NCBI RefSeq assembly: GCF_014224355.1
Contig: NZ_VNWP01000003.1
Coordinates: 62,001-126,000 of the forward strand
Direction: 5' to 3'
Length of the DNA: 64,000 bases
Source of the DNA: Synechococcus sp. BSA11S
GTDB taxonomy: Bacteria > Cyanobacteriota > Cyanobacteriia > PCC-6307 > Cyanobiaceae
Made by a program: the position numbers and the translations under genes. How positions within the stretch are numbered: position 1 is the stretch's first letter; the number at the start of each line of letters is the position of its first letter. The notes below the pieces were generated by a model that was given only the letters and a program-made list of their open reading frames with translations, was not told the DNA's origin and did no database searches. Positions 56,342-64,000 of the stretch are shown here, in pieces.

Positions 56342-57142
56342 TCACCCCCCCAGGGCTGCCCGATCCACGATCAGATGCAGGCCCGGATGCCCCTGCAGCC
56401 AGCTGGCCGGCAGCGACGGTCCCGGGGGCTCCCTCAGCAGCCTGGCCAGAATGCCCGCCTTGGCCGAACCGCTCACCACCAGCAGGATGCGCTCGGCCCC
56501 AAGAATCTGCTCAAGGCCGAGGGTGATCGCGCCAGCCGGCACTCGGGAGGGGTTGCCCGCGAAGGCCACCGCGTTGTGGCTGCGGGTGGCGGCGCTGAGC
56601 TCCACGCTGCGGCAGGGCGCCTCCGGGCCACATGGGGGCTCATTGAAGCCCACATGGCCATTGCTGCCCAGGCCCAGCAGCTGCAGCCCGATACCCCCCG
56701 CAGCCCTGACGGCTGCGGCGTAGCGAGAGGCCTCAGCTGACGGATCCTCGGCCAGACCATCGGGCAAGCGGACACAGCCAGGCTCAAGTCCGAGGGGACG
56801 GACCAGCTGGCGGGACATCTCCAGGGCGAAGGAACCTGAATCGGTGGGCCCAAGCCCGATGTACTCATCCAGGTTGAAACTGCGCCAGCCCACTTGAAGG
56901 GCCTTCAGCCGCTGCGGCGACAGGGCCAGGAGCCGCTTCACCAGGGCGTCGTAGACAGGCTCCATGGTGCGGCCCGTGGCCAGACCCAGGGGGCGCGCCG
57001 GGGCGGCGGTGAGTTCCTGCTCCAGCAGCTCAGCGACGCGCTCGGCCAGGCGGGACGGTCGCTCGAAGCACTCGAAGCGATCGGCCAACCAGGCGGGAGG
57101 GGCAAGCGATGGCACCGGAGGGAGGCGGAGAGAGCAGCCCAT
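56342..57142 (-). CDS. nagB: Glucosamine-6-phosphate deaminase
   Basis: 266 residues. LGLATGRTMEPVYDALVKRL at the sugar-phosphate site, SFNLDEYIGLGPTDSGSF with the catalytic Asp, and LLGLGSNGHVGFNEP. NagB rather than 6-phosphogluconolactonase because of NLDEY and GHVGFNEP. It links amino sugars to glycolysis. It begins 27 bp after the SpoIID/LytB gene and converges on yebC. Confidence 0.9.
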   Translation of the reverse strand: MGCSLRLPPVPSLAPPAWLADRFECFERPSRLAERVAELLEQELTAAPARPLGLATGRTMEPVYDALVKRLLALSPQRLKALQVGWRSFNLDEYIGLGPTDSGSFALEMSRQLVRPLGLEPGCVRLPDGLAEDPSAEASRYAAAVRAAGGIGLQLLGLGSNGHVGFNEPPCGPEAPCRSVELSAATRSHNAVAFAGNPSRVPAGAITLGLEQILGAERILLVVSGSAKAGILARLLREPPGPSLPASWLQGHPGLHLIVDRAALGG

Positions 57143-57169
57143 CCACTGCTGCGGCTGCTGGAAACGAGC

Positions 57170-58612
57170 TTAAGAGCCTCGCCCAGCAGCCGTGCCGGAG
57201 GCCAGGGGTCCGGATCCAGCGCGCAACGGTTGCACCTCCACCCCGCGGTAGTAGTGCTGCAGGATCTGCTCAAACCTCTTGCCCTGCTGGGCCAGCGCAA
57301 AGGCCCCCCACTGACTCATGCCCACTCCGTGGCCGAAGCCCCGACCCACGGCGATGATCACCGGCGAGGGCGGTGCCAGGGGACGGGGAGGTGGTGAAGC
57401 AGGCAGCGAGCCCAGGCCAGGATTCACCTGGGTTGTCAGTGCGATCGGTCGGGGCTGGCTCCTGCCGGCCAGGGACGGGCCGGAGAAGGTGAAGGGGGCC
57501 GCCTTGAAGCGCACCAGCGTGCTGCGCAACCCGAGCCGTTTGCGCAACTGGGCACCGCTGAGCACCAGCGCTCCGGAGGGCCCGATCACCCGGGCCTGAC
57601 GCACCCGGCCGCTGCCCGTGGTGGAGAGGACATCGATGCGGCGGGCGCCGCCGATCTCGGCAAAGGCCCGGGCCAGCTGCTGCGGGGAGAGGGTTTTCTC
57701 CCAGCGGGCCACGGGGCTGGAGTCGTCGTAGTCGGGGACGCTCACCAGATAGGGCAACTGGCGCGACCAGAGATCACCGCTGTTCTCGGTGCTGCCGCCG
57801 CTGCTGCTGTGAAAAACAGCGTTGATCAGGCTGTTGCCGTGCATCAGCACCAGACCCTGCGTGCTGCGCACGGCCTCCCTGGTGGAGGTGGTTTCCGCCT
57901 CGAGGCCCTTGTAGGCCTGGCTCGTGACCGTGGCGTGAAGATCGAACGGCGCCGAGGGCTTGCGGTGGCGCAGGGCGTAGGTGCGCGCCGCCACCGCCTG
58001 GGCCCGCAGGGCCTCCAGGGGCCAGCTGGCTGGCATTTCACTGCCCACCACACTGGGCAGATAGGTTTCGAGGGGGATGACATTGATGGCGCGCAGCTTC
58101 GAGGCGTTCGCTCTCACCTGAAGCCGGCCCCTGTAGCGACGCTTCTCGATCTGAAGACTGGCCGAGCCACCCGAACCTGGCAGTGGCTCCAGCCAGAGTT
58201 CGCTGAGGGTGAGGCGGCCGGAGCGGCCCTTGGCCACAGCCGAGGGTCGGGCCTCGATCCGGCCCCCGACCTGGCGGAGGGTCAGGGTGGCCCAGGCGGG
58301 CATCTGCAGCAGCTCCCTTCCCCTGGCATCGCGCAGGCGCAGACCGCTGTTGCCCGCCACCCGGATCGCCGGCTGATCGAGCAGCAGCACCCGCAGCTGG
58401 GGATTGGTGGCCCGGCTGGCCATCAGGGGCTCGAGGGCGTCAAGGGTCGCCACGTTCTGCGCCCCGGCCGGAGCACCGGCCAGCCCCTCCGGCCCCGCCA
58501 GCAGCACCTGCGGCAGCAGGGCCGCAGCCAGGAGCAGGGATCGAACGGCCCTGGGACCACGGGCGATAAGCCCGATGGGGCAATGGATCCGACCGATCTT
58601 GGAAACAGCCAT
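57170..58612 (-). CDS. SpoIID/LytB domain protein
   Basis: 480 residues with a hydrophobic N-terminal segment (SLLLAAALLPQVLLAG), then a beta-rich region, then the SpoIID domain: SEMPASWPLEALRAQAVAAR, TYALRHRKPS, FHSSSGGSTENS and VGRGFGHGVGMSQWGAFALA. Bacillus SpoIID is a lytic transglycosylase; cyanobacterial members are probably cell-wall hydrolases in the periplasm. Followed by nagB, which handles amino sugar phosphates, so a link to peptidoglycan turnover is possible but inferred. Confidence 0.9.
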   Translation of the reverse strand: MAVSKIGRIHCPIGLIARGPRAVRSLLLAAALLPQVLLAGPEGLAGAPAGAQNVATLDALEPLMASRATNPQLRVLLLDQPAIRVAGNSGLRLRDARGRELLQMPAWATLTLRQVGGRIEARPSAVAKGRSGRLTLSELWLEPLPGSGGSASLQIEKRRYRGRLQVRANASKLRAINVIPLETYLPSVVGSEMPASWPLEALRAQAVAARTYALRHRKPSAPFDLHATVTSQAYKGLEAETTSTREAVRSTQGLVLMHGNSLINAVFHSSSGGSTENSGDLWSRQLPYLVSVPDYDDSSPVARWEKTLSPQQLARAFAEIGGARRIDVLSTTGSGRVRQARVIGPSGALVLSGAQLRKRLGLRSTLVRFKAAPFTFSGPSLAGRSQPRPIALTTQVNPGLGSLPASPPPRPLAPPSPVIIAVGRGFGHGVGMSQWGAFALAQQGKRFEQILQHYYRGVEVQPLRAGSGPLASGTAAGRGS

Positions 58613-58725
58613 CAGTGCCGGCAGCCATGCAACGTGCGCGCCATTGTGACCAGCGCATGCCGGTCACGCCAGAGCCGTCCCGGACAGAGCGTGACGTGGC
58701 AGCATGCGCCAAAGGGTCAGCCTGA

Positions 58726-59709
58726 GTGCAAGTCACCTTTCTGGGCACCAGTTCGGGTGTGCCCACCCGTTCCAGGAATGTCTCGGCCGTGGCCCTGCGC
58801 CTGCCGCAACGGGCCGAGCTCTGGCTGTTCGACTGCGGCGAGGGAACCCAGCATCAGTTCCTGCGCAGTGAACTGAGGGTGTCGCAGCTGCGGCGCATCT
58901 TCATCACCCACATGCACGGCGACCATGTCTTCGGGCTGCCGGGGCTCCTGGCCAGCCTCGGACTGGCGGGCGCCTGCAGCGGCGTCGATCTCTACGGTCC
59001 TGACCCCCTGCGCGACTACCTCGAGGGAGTGCTGCGCACCTCCTCGACCCGGATCGGATATCCCCTGCGCACCCACCGGGTGCACAGGGCCGCCCACGCC
59101 GGAGCGGTGCTGCTCGATGACGACGACCTGGTGGTGACCTGCGCCCCGCTCACCCACCGGGTCCCCGCCTACGCCTACCGGGTGGAGCAGAAACCCCGCG
59201 CCGGTCGCTTCGATGTCCAGAAGGCCCGGGAGCTGGGGATTCCGCCTGGACCGATCTACGCCGAGCTCAAGGCCGGGCGGGAGGTCTGCCTGGATGACGG
59301 GCGGGTCATCCGGGGAGAGACCCTCTGCGGACCCGACCGACCGGGCTCGAGTGTGGTGTACTGCACCGACACGGTGTTCAGCGAAGCGGCCGTGGAGCTG
59401 GCCCGGGGCGCGGACCTGCTGATCCATGAATCCACCTTCGCCCACAGCGAGGCGGAGATGGCCTTCCAGCGCCAGCACTCCACCAGCACCATGGCCGCCC
59501 AGACGGCGGCGCTGGCGGGGGTCAGGCAACTGGTGCTCACCCACCTCAGTCCCCGTTATGTGGCCGGCAACGCCTTCACCCCCGAAGACCTGGTGAACGA
59601 GGCCCGGTCGATCTTCCCGAACACCCTTGTGGCCAAGGACTTCCTCCGCCTCGACGTGAACCCCGCAGGCGACGACGAGGCCCTCTCAAAGGCCCTCGAT
59701 CAACGGTGA
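58726..59709 (+). CDS. rnz: Ribonuclease Z
   Basis: 327 residues from GTG 58726. Metallo-beta-lactamase fold with [15 protein letters not shown] (HxHxDH zinc ligands), [13 protein letters not shown] (Asp), [10 protein letters not shown] and LTHLSPRY (His). It cuts the 3' trailer from tRNA precursors. Divergent from the SpoIID/LytB gene, with 113 bp between starts. Confidence 0.95.
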   Translation: MQVTFLGTSSGVPTRSRNVSAVALRLPQRAELWLFDCGEGTQHQFLRSELRVSQLRRIFITHMHGDHVFGLPGLLASLGLAGACSGVDLYGPDPLRDYLEGVLRTSSTRIGYPLRTHRVHRAAHAGAVLLDDDDLVVTCAPLTHRVPAYAYRVEQKPRAGRFDVQKARELGIPPGPIYAELKAGREVCLDDGRVIRGETLCGPDRPGSSVVYCTDTVFSEAAVELARGADLLIHESTFAHSEAEMAFQRQHSTSTMAAQTAALAGVRQLVLTHLSPRYVAGNAFTPEDLVNEARSIFPNTLVAKDFLRLDVNPAGDDEALSKALDQR

Positions 59710-59805
59710 TCGCTGCAACAGTTCTTGATTCCAGGCCGGGGGGCCCTTCCCCCGTGATACAAGGTCTCAGGTGCGGTGCCCACCGCCTTTTCGCCGGCTC
59801 CCTTC

Positions 59806-60327
59806 ATGGCCTCTTTTGTTCCCACTGCCCTTCGGGCGGTTGCCCGGACCCTGCTGGTTCTGCCCCTGGCGCTTCTGCTCAGTCTTGGTTTCTGCGTGAC
59901 TGCTGCCCAGGCCGCCCAATGGGACACCGCCACCCTGACGGTGCCGGGTGACCCGGACGGCAACCTGGTCACCTTCAGCGAAGCGGAGATCAAGACCGGC
60001 CGCAAACTGTTCAACGACAGCTGTGGCACCTGCCATGCCGGCGGGGTCACCAAGACCAACTACAACGTGGGGCTCGATCCCGAAACCCTCTCCCTGGCCA
60101 CCCCCGCCCGCGACTCGGTTGAGTCCCTGGTCGACTTCATCAAAGATCCAACGTCCTATGACGGGGAGTACAGCATCGCCGATGTGCACCCCAGCCTGCG
60201 CAGCAGCGACGTGTTCGTGAAGATGCGCGATCTCGACGATGACGACCTGCGCGTGATTGCCGGCTACATCCTGGTGGCCCCGAAGGTGAGCGGAACCCAG
60301 TGGGGCGGCGGCAAGGTCTACTTCTGA
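59806..60327 (+). CDS. psbV: Photosystem II cytochrome c550
   Basis: 173 residues from ATG 59806. Signal peptide to about residue 36 (VLPLALLLSLGFC, then AQA-AQ) sends it to the thylakoid lumen. Heme c attaches at Cys73 and Cys76 with His77 as ligand (CGTCHAGG); His128 in SIADVHPSLRSS is the second axial ligand. An extrinsic subunit that stabilises the oxygen-evolving cluster. It has its own strong terminator and no co-oriented neighbours within 90 bp. Confidence 0.95.
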   Translation: MASFVPTALRAVARTLLVLPLALLLSLGFCVTAAQAAQWDTATLTVPGDPDGNLVTFSEAEIKTGRKLFNDSCGTCHAGGVTKTNYNVGLDPETLSLATPARDSVESLVDFIKDPTSYDGEYSIADVHPSLRSSDVFVKMRDLDDDDLRVIAGYILVAPKVSGTQWGGGKVYF

Positions 60328-60347
60328 GCCGGCCTTCCCTTGCTTCG

Positions 60348-60376
60348 CCGTGGTCCTCAGGGCCACGGTTTTTTTT
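60348..60376 (+). terminator. Rho-independent terminator of psbV
   Basis: CCGTGGTCC and GGGCCACGG (60348-60356, 60360-60368) form a nine-pair stem with one G-T pair and a TCA loop, followed by eight T residues (60369-60376). It begins 21 bp after the psbV stop. Confidence 0.92.
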
Positions 60377-60409
60377 ATGGGCCCCTCGGGCGCATTCCCA
60401 GGTCGTGCT

Positions 60410-60793
60410 TCAGGCCACCTCGGCCAGATCGGGTGGGCTCACATTGGCGGCATCCATGGACCCTGGCTGCTTGCTGTACCACCACTCCTGCAGGGCGGGG
60501 GCCAGCCGCTGGGGGAAGAGGGTGAGGACGGTACAGGTGGGCCTGGCGCCCGGCTGGAGCAGCTCCACGGCGTAGGAGGGGCAACGCCTGGAGGCCAGAT
60601 CGGCCACGAAGCGCCGGCCGATGCGGCGCCAGCTGGGTTCCTTGCTGCGCCAGGCCAGGCGGCAGCAGGGCCATGGCAGCTCTTCGCGGTCGAAGAGACG
60701 ACAGCAGGGGCCCAGCACCCGGAAGCTGTACTGACCACCAGGGCTGCAGTGCTCGCTGCCCGGCTCCATCAGGGTGTCCACCTGCACGGCCAT
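60410..60793 (-). CDS. Cysteine-rich hypothetical protein
   Basis: 127 residues from ATG 60793. Cys, Trp and Arg are enriched (GPCCRLFDREELPWPCCRLA, RRCPSYAVELLQPGARPTC), no signal peptide or membrane segment. No family recognised. The preceding petF terminator ends two bases before this ATG, so it would need its own promoter or read-through; an ATG at 60769 is an alternative start. Antisense frames here look less protein-like. Confidence 0.5.
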   Translation of the reverse strand: MAVQVDTLMEPGSEHCSPGGQYSFRVLGPCCRLFDREELPWPCCRLAWRSKEPSWRRIGRRFVADLASRRCPSYAVELLQPGARPTCTVLTLFPQRLAPALQEWWYSKQPGSMDAANVSPPDLAEVA

Positions 60794-60794
60794 G

Positions 60795-60817
60795 AAAAAG
60801 CCACCCAGAAGGGTGGC
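60795..60817 (-). terminator. Rho-independent terminator of petF
   Basis: On the minus strand GCCACCC-TTCT-GGGTGGC forms a perfect 7 bp stem with a 4 nt loop, followed by five T residues. On the plus strand the stem is at 60800-60806 and 60811-60817 with A residues at 60795-60799. It lies 41 bp beyond the petF stop. Confidence 0.88.
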
Positions 60818-60857
60818 AGAGAAGGGGTCTGGATTCAAGCCAAGCCAGGCCAGGAGC

Positions 60858-61157
60858 TCAGTAGAGCTCTTCTTCCGCGTGGGTCTTGATGGTGCAGTCG
60901 GAGGTGGGGTAAGCCACGCAGGTCAGCACGAAGCCGGCTTCGATCTGGTCGTCGTCGAGGAAGCTCTGGTCCGACTGGTCGACGGTGCCGGTGCTGAGCT
61001 TGCCGGCGCAGGTGGAGCAGGCGCCAGCACGGCAGGAGTAGGGCAGATCGATGCCCTGCTCCTCGGCGGCATCGAGGATGTACTGATCGTCGGGAACCTC
61101 GATGGTCTTGTTGAGTCCCTCGCTCTCGTTGATGAGGGTGACCTTGTAGGAAGCCAT
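60858..61157 (-). CDS. petF: Plant-type [2Fe-2S] ferredoxin
   Basis: 99 residues. Cys42, Cys47, Cys50 and Cys80 ligate the cluster ([10 protein letters not shown] and FVLTCVAYP), with the normal acidic surface and C-terminus (HAEEELY). The main electron carrier from photosystem I to FNR and other reductases. No Shine-Dalgarno is visible. The leader holds two adjacent inverted repeats, and a terminator follows the gene; it is thus monocistronic. Confidence 0.95.
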   Translation of the reverse strand: MASYKVTLINESEGLNKTIEVPDDQYILDAAEEQGIDLPYSCRAGACSTCAGKLSTGTVDQSDQSFLDDDQIEAGFVLTCVAYPTSDCTIKTHAEEELY

Positions 61158-61181
61158 GGAAAGGATTGGGGCTCACAGACT

Positions 61182-61220
61182 CCTGAACGTTCAGGGCCTG
61201 TAGGACCGCACCGTCCTACA
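61182..61220 (-). promoter_or_regulatory. Two adjacent inverted repeats upstream of petF
   Basis: CCTGAACGTTCAGG (61182-61195) is a perfect 14 bp palindrome. Four bases further, TGTAGGAC (61199-61206) and GTCCTACA (61213-61220) form an 8 bp inverted repeat with a 6 nt spacer. Both lie 25-63 bp before the petF ATG and could be operator sites or hairpins in the mRNA leader. No binding protein is known for them from this sequence. Confidence 0.6.
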
Positions 61221-61299
61221 TCGGACCGGGGCATTGACGGCGCTCCTGGCGGCGCAGCCCGGGAAGCCCAATCAAAGGGTGGGCATGCATAAGCGTGAT

Positions 61300-62241
61300 T
61301 TATGCGACATCAGTGGGGATCACAGCGCGGCACCACTGGATCTCCAGCAGTCCCCAGCCCCCCTGGGAAGCCACCAGATCGGCACTCCAGCCATGGAGGG
61401 CGAGCAGTCGGCGCAGCTCCTCGGCCTGATCCACCAGCAGGCCGCTGAGCAGGCCGCGCCCGCCCGGGGCCAGCAGCGCGTGGAAGTGCCCTGCCAGCTC
61501 CGCGATCACCGGCGCGAGGATGTTGCAGAGCAACAGATCGGCCTGACCTCCCTCACCCAACAGGCCCGCCAGCTCCTGCACCGATCCTTCGACCACCTGC
61601 AGCGCTCCCCCGGCAACCACTGGATAGCCGTTGAGGGCTCCGTTGCTGCCCGTGGCGCGCACGGCCAGAGGATCCGTGTCGGCCGCAGCCACACTGCGCG
61701 CTCCAAGCCTCAGGGCGCCGAGGCCAAGGATGCCGCTGCCGCAGCCGAGATCAGCCACCCGCTGGTCAATCGGCTCAAGCCGCTCGATCGCCTCCAGGCA
61801 GAGGCGGGTGGTGGGGTGACTGCCGGTGCCGAAGGCGCTGCCCGGATCGATCCGGATCACAGCCCGGCCGGCATGCTCCCGGGGCGGCTCCAGCCAGGCG
61901 GGAAGAATGAGCAGCCGTTCGCCCACCGGGTCGGGCTGCCAGTGGCGCTTCCAGCTGAGGCTCCAGTCCTCCTCGTCCTGAAGCCGCCAGCCCAGGGGCG
62001 GAAGTGTGAGCCCGAATGGCTCGGCGAGGCGCTCGAGCTGCTGGGCCAGCCGGCGGTGTTCCTGCTCCGGCCAGTCGGCTTCCGGCAGCCAGGCCACCAG
62101 TTGGTGGTCACTGGGTTGATCGGGGCTGAACTGGATGGCCACCCGACGGATGCCGAGGGATGGCAGCTTCCAGAGCAGGGATTCCTCCAGCTCTGGGGGC
62201 GCCTCCATCTCCAGACGCCACCAGCGGGGAGTCGTGGGCAT
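61300..62241 (-). CDS. prmA: Ribosomal protein L11 methyltransferase
   Basis: 313 residues from ATG 62241 (MPTTPRWWRLEMEAPPELEE), 10 bp after the serA stop. The N-terminal domain recognises L11; the SAM domain has VADLGCGSGILGLGALRLGA, AADTDPLAVRA and LLLCNILAPVIAEL. It trimethylates L11. An upstream in-frame start (62295) would overlap serA and was rejected. Confidence 0.93.
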   Translation of the reverse strand: MPTTPRWWRLEMEAPPELEESLLWKLPSLGIRRVAIQFSPDQPSDHQLVAWLPEADWPEQEHRRLAQQLERLAEPFGLTLPPLGWRLQDEEDWSLSWKRHWQPDPVGERLLILPAWLEPPREHAGRAVIRIDPGSAFGTGSHPTTRLCLEAIERLEPIDQRVADLGCGSGILGLGALRLGARSVAAADTDPLAVRATGSNGALNGYPVVAGGALQVVEGSVQELAGLLGEGGQADLLLCNILAPVIAELAGHFHALLAPGGRGLLSGLLVDQAEELRRLLALHGWSADLVASQGGWGLLEIQWCRAVIPTDVA

Positions 62242-62251
62242 GGCGGGTGGG

Positions 62252-63838
62252 TCAGAGCGTGACGGGATGAGCTTCCTGGATCCCGTTGATCCCATGGATC
62301 GAGGCCAGCAGGCTGGGGGGGATCGGATCGTCGAGGCTGAGCACCATCACCGCGTCGCCACGAACAATGCGGCGCCCCACCTGCATCGAGGCGATGTTGA
62401 CGTTGTGCTCGCCCAGCAGCGAGCCGATGTTGCCGATGATACCGGGCATGTCGCGGTGGCGGGTGATCAGCATGTGCCGGGTCGGCATCACATTGACGGG
62501 AAACTCATCAATGGTGGTGATGCGCAGATCGCCATCGGCGAAGACTGCCCCGGTCACGCTGTGGCTGCCCTGGCCGCCGCGGCAGGTGAGCTGGAGGGAG
62601 CCGCCCGCGAAGTCGCGGCTGGCGTCGTCCTTGACCTCCAGCACGTGGATGCCGCGGCTACGGGCTTCGATGGCGGCGTTCACATAGTTGATGCGATCAC
62701 CGAGGGCACTGGAGAGCAGACCCTTGAGGGCGGCCACCACCAGCGGCTGCGAGGGATGATTGGCGAATTCGCCCTGAAGCCTCACCTCGAGATCCTGGAT
62801 CGAACCACCGGCCAGCTGACTGAGCAGCAGGCCGAGGGTTTCCGCCAGCTGAAGGTGGGGCTTGAGCCGCTCCATCACCTCCGGGGTCAGGCCGGGGATG
62901 TTCACGGCACTGCGGGCGGGGAGCCCGAGCAGCACGTCGCGGATCTGCTCAGCCACATCGACCGAGACGTTCTCCTGGGCTTCCTCCGTGGAGGCACCGA
63001 GATGGGGCGTGAGGATCAGCCGGTCGTCCACCTGGCGCAGTGGGGAGCCGGCCTCAAGGGGTTCGTTGCCGTAGACGTCGAGGGCGGCACCGGCGATGGT
63101 GCCGGAGCTCACGGCCTCGGCCAGGGCTTTCTCATCGACAATGCCGCCCCGGGCGCAGTTCACCAGACGAGCCGTGGGCTTCATCGTGGCCAGCAACTCC
63201 GCATTGACCAGGTTTTCGGTGTCGGGAGTGCGCGGCAGGTGCAGGCTGACGAAGTCAGCTTCGGCGAAGAGGGGACCGATCGCCATCAGACGCACCTGAA
63301 GCAGCTGGGCGCGCTCGGCGGAGATGTAGGGGTCATAGGCCAGCACCTCCATGCCCATGGCCTTGGCGACGCGGGCCACGTGAGAGCCGATCTTGCCCAG
63401 TCCGACCACCCCCAGCTTCTTCTTGTAGAGCTCGTTACCGACGTATTTCTTGCGGTCCCAGCCACCGGCCATGGTGCTGACATGGGCCTGGGGCACATGG
63501 CGGGAGAGAGCCAGCATCATCGCCAGGGCATGCTCGGCGGCGGCGATCGTGTTGCCCTCCGGAGAGTTCACCACAAGCACCCCCCGCTGGGTGGCGGCTT
63601 CCACATCGACGTTGTCGACGCCGACGCCGGCACGCCCGATGATCTTCAGCCGACCGGCGGCCTCGATGATGGCTGCTGTCACCTGAGTGCCTGAGCGGAT
63701 CATCAGGGCGTCGTAGTCGCCGATGATCTGCTGCAACTGTTCCGGTGGCAAGCCAGTGCGAACATCCACCTGGGCCACCTGGGAGAGGATGTCGATCCCC
63801 GTCTGGTCGATGGGATCGGAAACCAGAACCTTTGTCAT
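62252..63838 (-). CDS. serA: D-3-phosphoglycerate dehydrogenase
   Basis: 528 residues, the long form. NAD domain VVGLGKIGSHVARVAKAMGM, the catalytic pair in NCARGGIVDEKAL and ILTPHLGASTEEAQ (His), a central regulatory-type domain and a C-terminal ACT domain (MLITRHRDMPGIIGNIGSLL). First step of serine synthesis from 3-phosphoglycerate; the ACT domain suggests allosteric control by serine. Followed by prmA, probably co-transcribed. Confidence 0.96.
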   Translation of the reverse strand: MTKVLVSDPIDQTGIDILSQVAQVDVRTGLPPEQLQQIIGDYDALMIRSGTQVTAAIIEAAGRLKIIGRAGVGVDNVDVEAATQRGVLVVNSPEGNTIAAAEHALAMMLALSRHVPQAHVSTMAGGWDRKKYVGNELYKKKLGVVGLGKIGSHVARVAKAMGMEVLAYDPYISAERAQLLQVRLMAIGPLFAEADFVSLHLPRTPDTENLVNAELLATMKPTARLVNCARGGIVDEKALAEAVSSGTIAGAALDVYGNEPLEAGSPLRQVDDRLILTPHLGASTEEAQENVSVDVAEQIRDVLLGLPARSAVNIPGLTPEVMERLKPHLQLAETLGLLLSQLAGGSIQDLEVRLQGEFANHPSQPLVVAALKGLLSSALGDRINYVNAAIEARSRGIHVLEVKDDASRDFAGGSLQLTCRGGQGSHSVTGAVFADGDLRITTIDEFPVNVMPTRHMLITRHRDMPGIIGNIGSLLGEHNVNIASMQVGRRIVRGDAVMVLSLDDPIPPSLLASIHGINGIQEAHPVTL

Positions 63839-64000
63839 GACCAGGGGAGAAGAACGTGGGGGGCCTGGAGAACGCCAGACACTACCGGGGGTGAAGTGTA
63901 GTGAGCGGTGGCCACGGCACCCTTCGCCAACGCCGAGAATCGGGCCTTTGGGTGCACGGTCTTGGGACTGTCGGTGGTGGTGGTGATGAAGGACCGGCGC
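63839..64000. other. Right-edge intergenic stretch, no supported gene
   Basis: The last 162 bp upstream of serA. A plus-strand frame from GTG 63911 stays open to the edge (about 30 codons, hydrophobic toward the end), but is too short to judge. It may be the start of a divergent gene that continues outside the window. The serA promoter is probably here; no clear -10/-35 was seen. Confidence 0.3.

Noticed and set aside
61300-62295. Longer start for prmA at 62295
   Set aside because: Would overlap the serA end by 44 bp and adds residues unlike the family; ATG 62241 fits.
62135-63694. 519-codon plus-strand frame
   Set aside because: Antisense to serA, which is complete and motif-rich.

Overview
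The window is a GC-rich, gene-dense stretch of a cyanobacterial chromosome. It carries a complete kaiABC clock cluster, psbV (cytochrome c550 of photosystem II), plant-type ferredoxin petF, an NblS-type histidine kinase, a high-light-inducible protein, a cyAbrB regulator, an RRM/glycine-rich RNA-binding protein and lrtA. High GC, short intergenic gaps, frequent TTG/GTG starts and small picocyanobacterial protein families suggest a Cyanobium/Synechococcus-like alpha-cyanobacterium; this lineage call is an inference from gene content. No rRNA, tRNA, CRISPR array, insertion sequence or prophage was seen.

Layout. 0-5.3 kb is accessory-looking: the first two genes of a second, N-type ATPase (atpD, partial atpC), a secreted unknown protein, a TM-helix channel-like gene cut in two by an in-frame TAG, a sparse stretch of about 460 bp, and a small possibly frameshifted acidic protein. 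5.2-11.4 kb: exported GH13 amylase-like enzyme, MscS channel overlapping a Tat/lipoprotein DUF362 gene, an SDR and a lipoprotein. 11.5-18.5 kb: small conserved proteins, hli, a short SepF-domain protein with a PAP/fibrillin protein, the RNA-binding protein, cyAbrB, lnt, a phasin-like protein, an exported FKBP and sodB. 18.5-24.4 kb (minus): lipB, acyl-CoA synthetase-like gene, ylqD, pyruvate dehydrogenase E2 and queA, so the lipoyl-attachment enzyme is beside its substrate. 24.4-29.1 kb (plus): lrtA, deoC, recO, MFS transporter, GT4. 29.1-33.6 kb (minus): DUF1825, tyrS, pyrF, exported Mn-type SOD, PlsC-like acyltransferase. 33.7-36.8 kb (plus): HhH protein, GIY-YIG protein, pepA, small membrane protein.

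37-45.6 kb (minus) is an envelope operon: secreted protein, purC, Omp85, lpxC, fabZ, lpxA, lpxB and exported msrA, largely with overlapping starts and stops. purD and nblS follow on the plus strand, converging on kaiC; kaiA, kaiB and kaiC read leftwards and diverge from rplU-rpmA. 52.9-64 kb: methyltransferase, YhhQ-type transporter, truB, yebC, nagB, SpoIID/LytB protein, RNase Z, psbV, a Cys-rich unknown, petF, prmA and serA.

Most of the window is housekeeping DNA. I found no convincing new multi-gene system. The items most worth a second look are the N-ATPase edge, the TAG-split channel gene, the HhH plus GIY-YIG pair, the stacked inverted repeats upstream of petF, the stand-alone SepF domain, and several small uncharacterised proteins.
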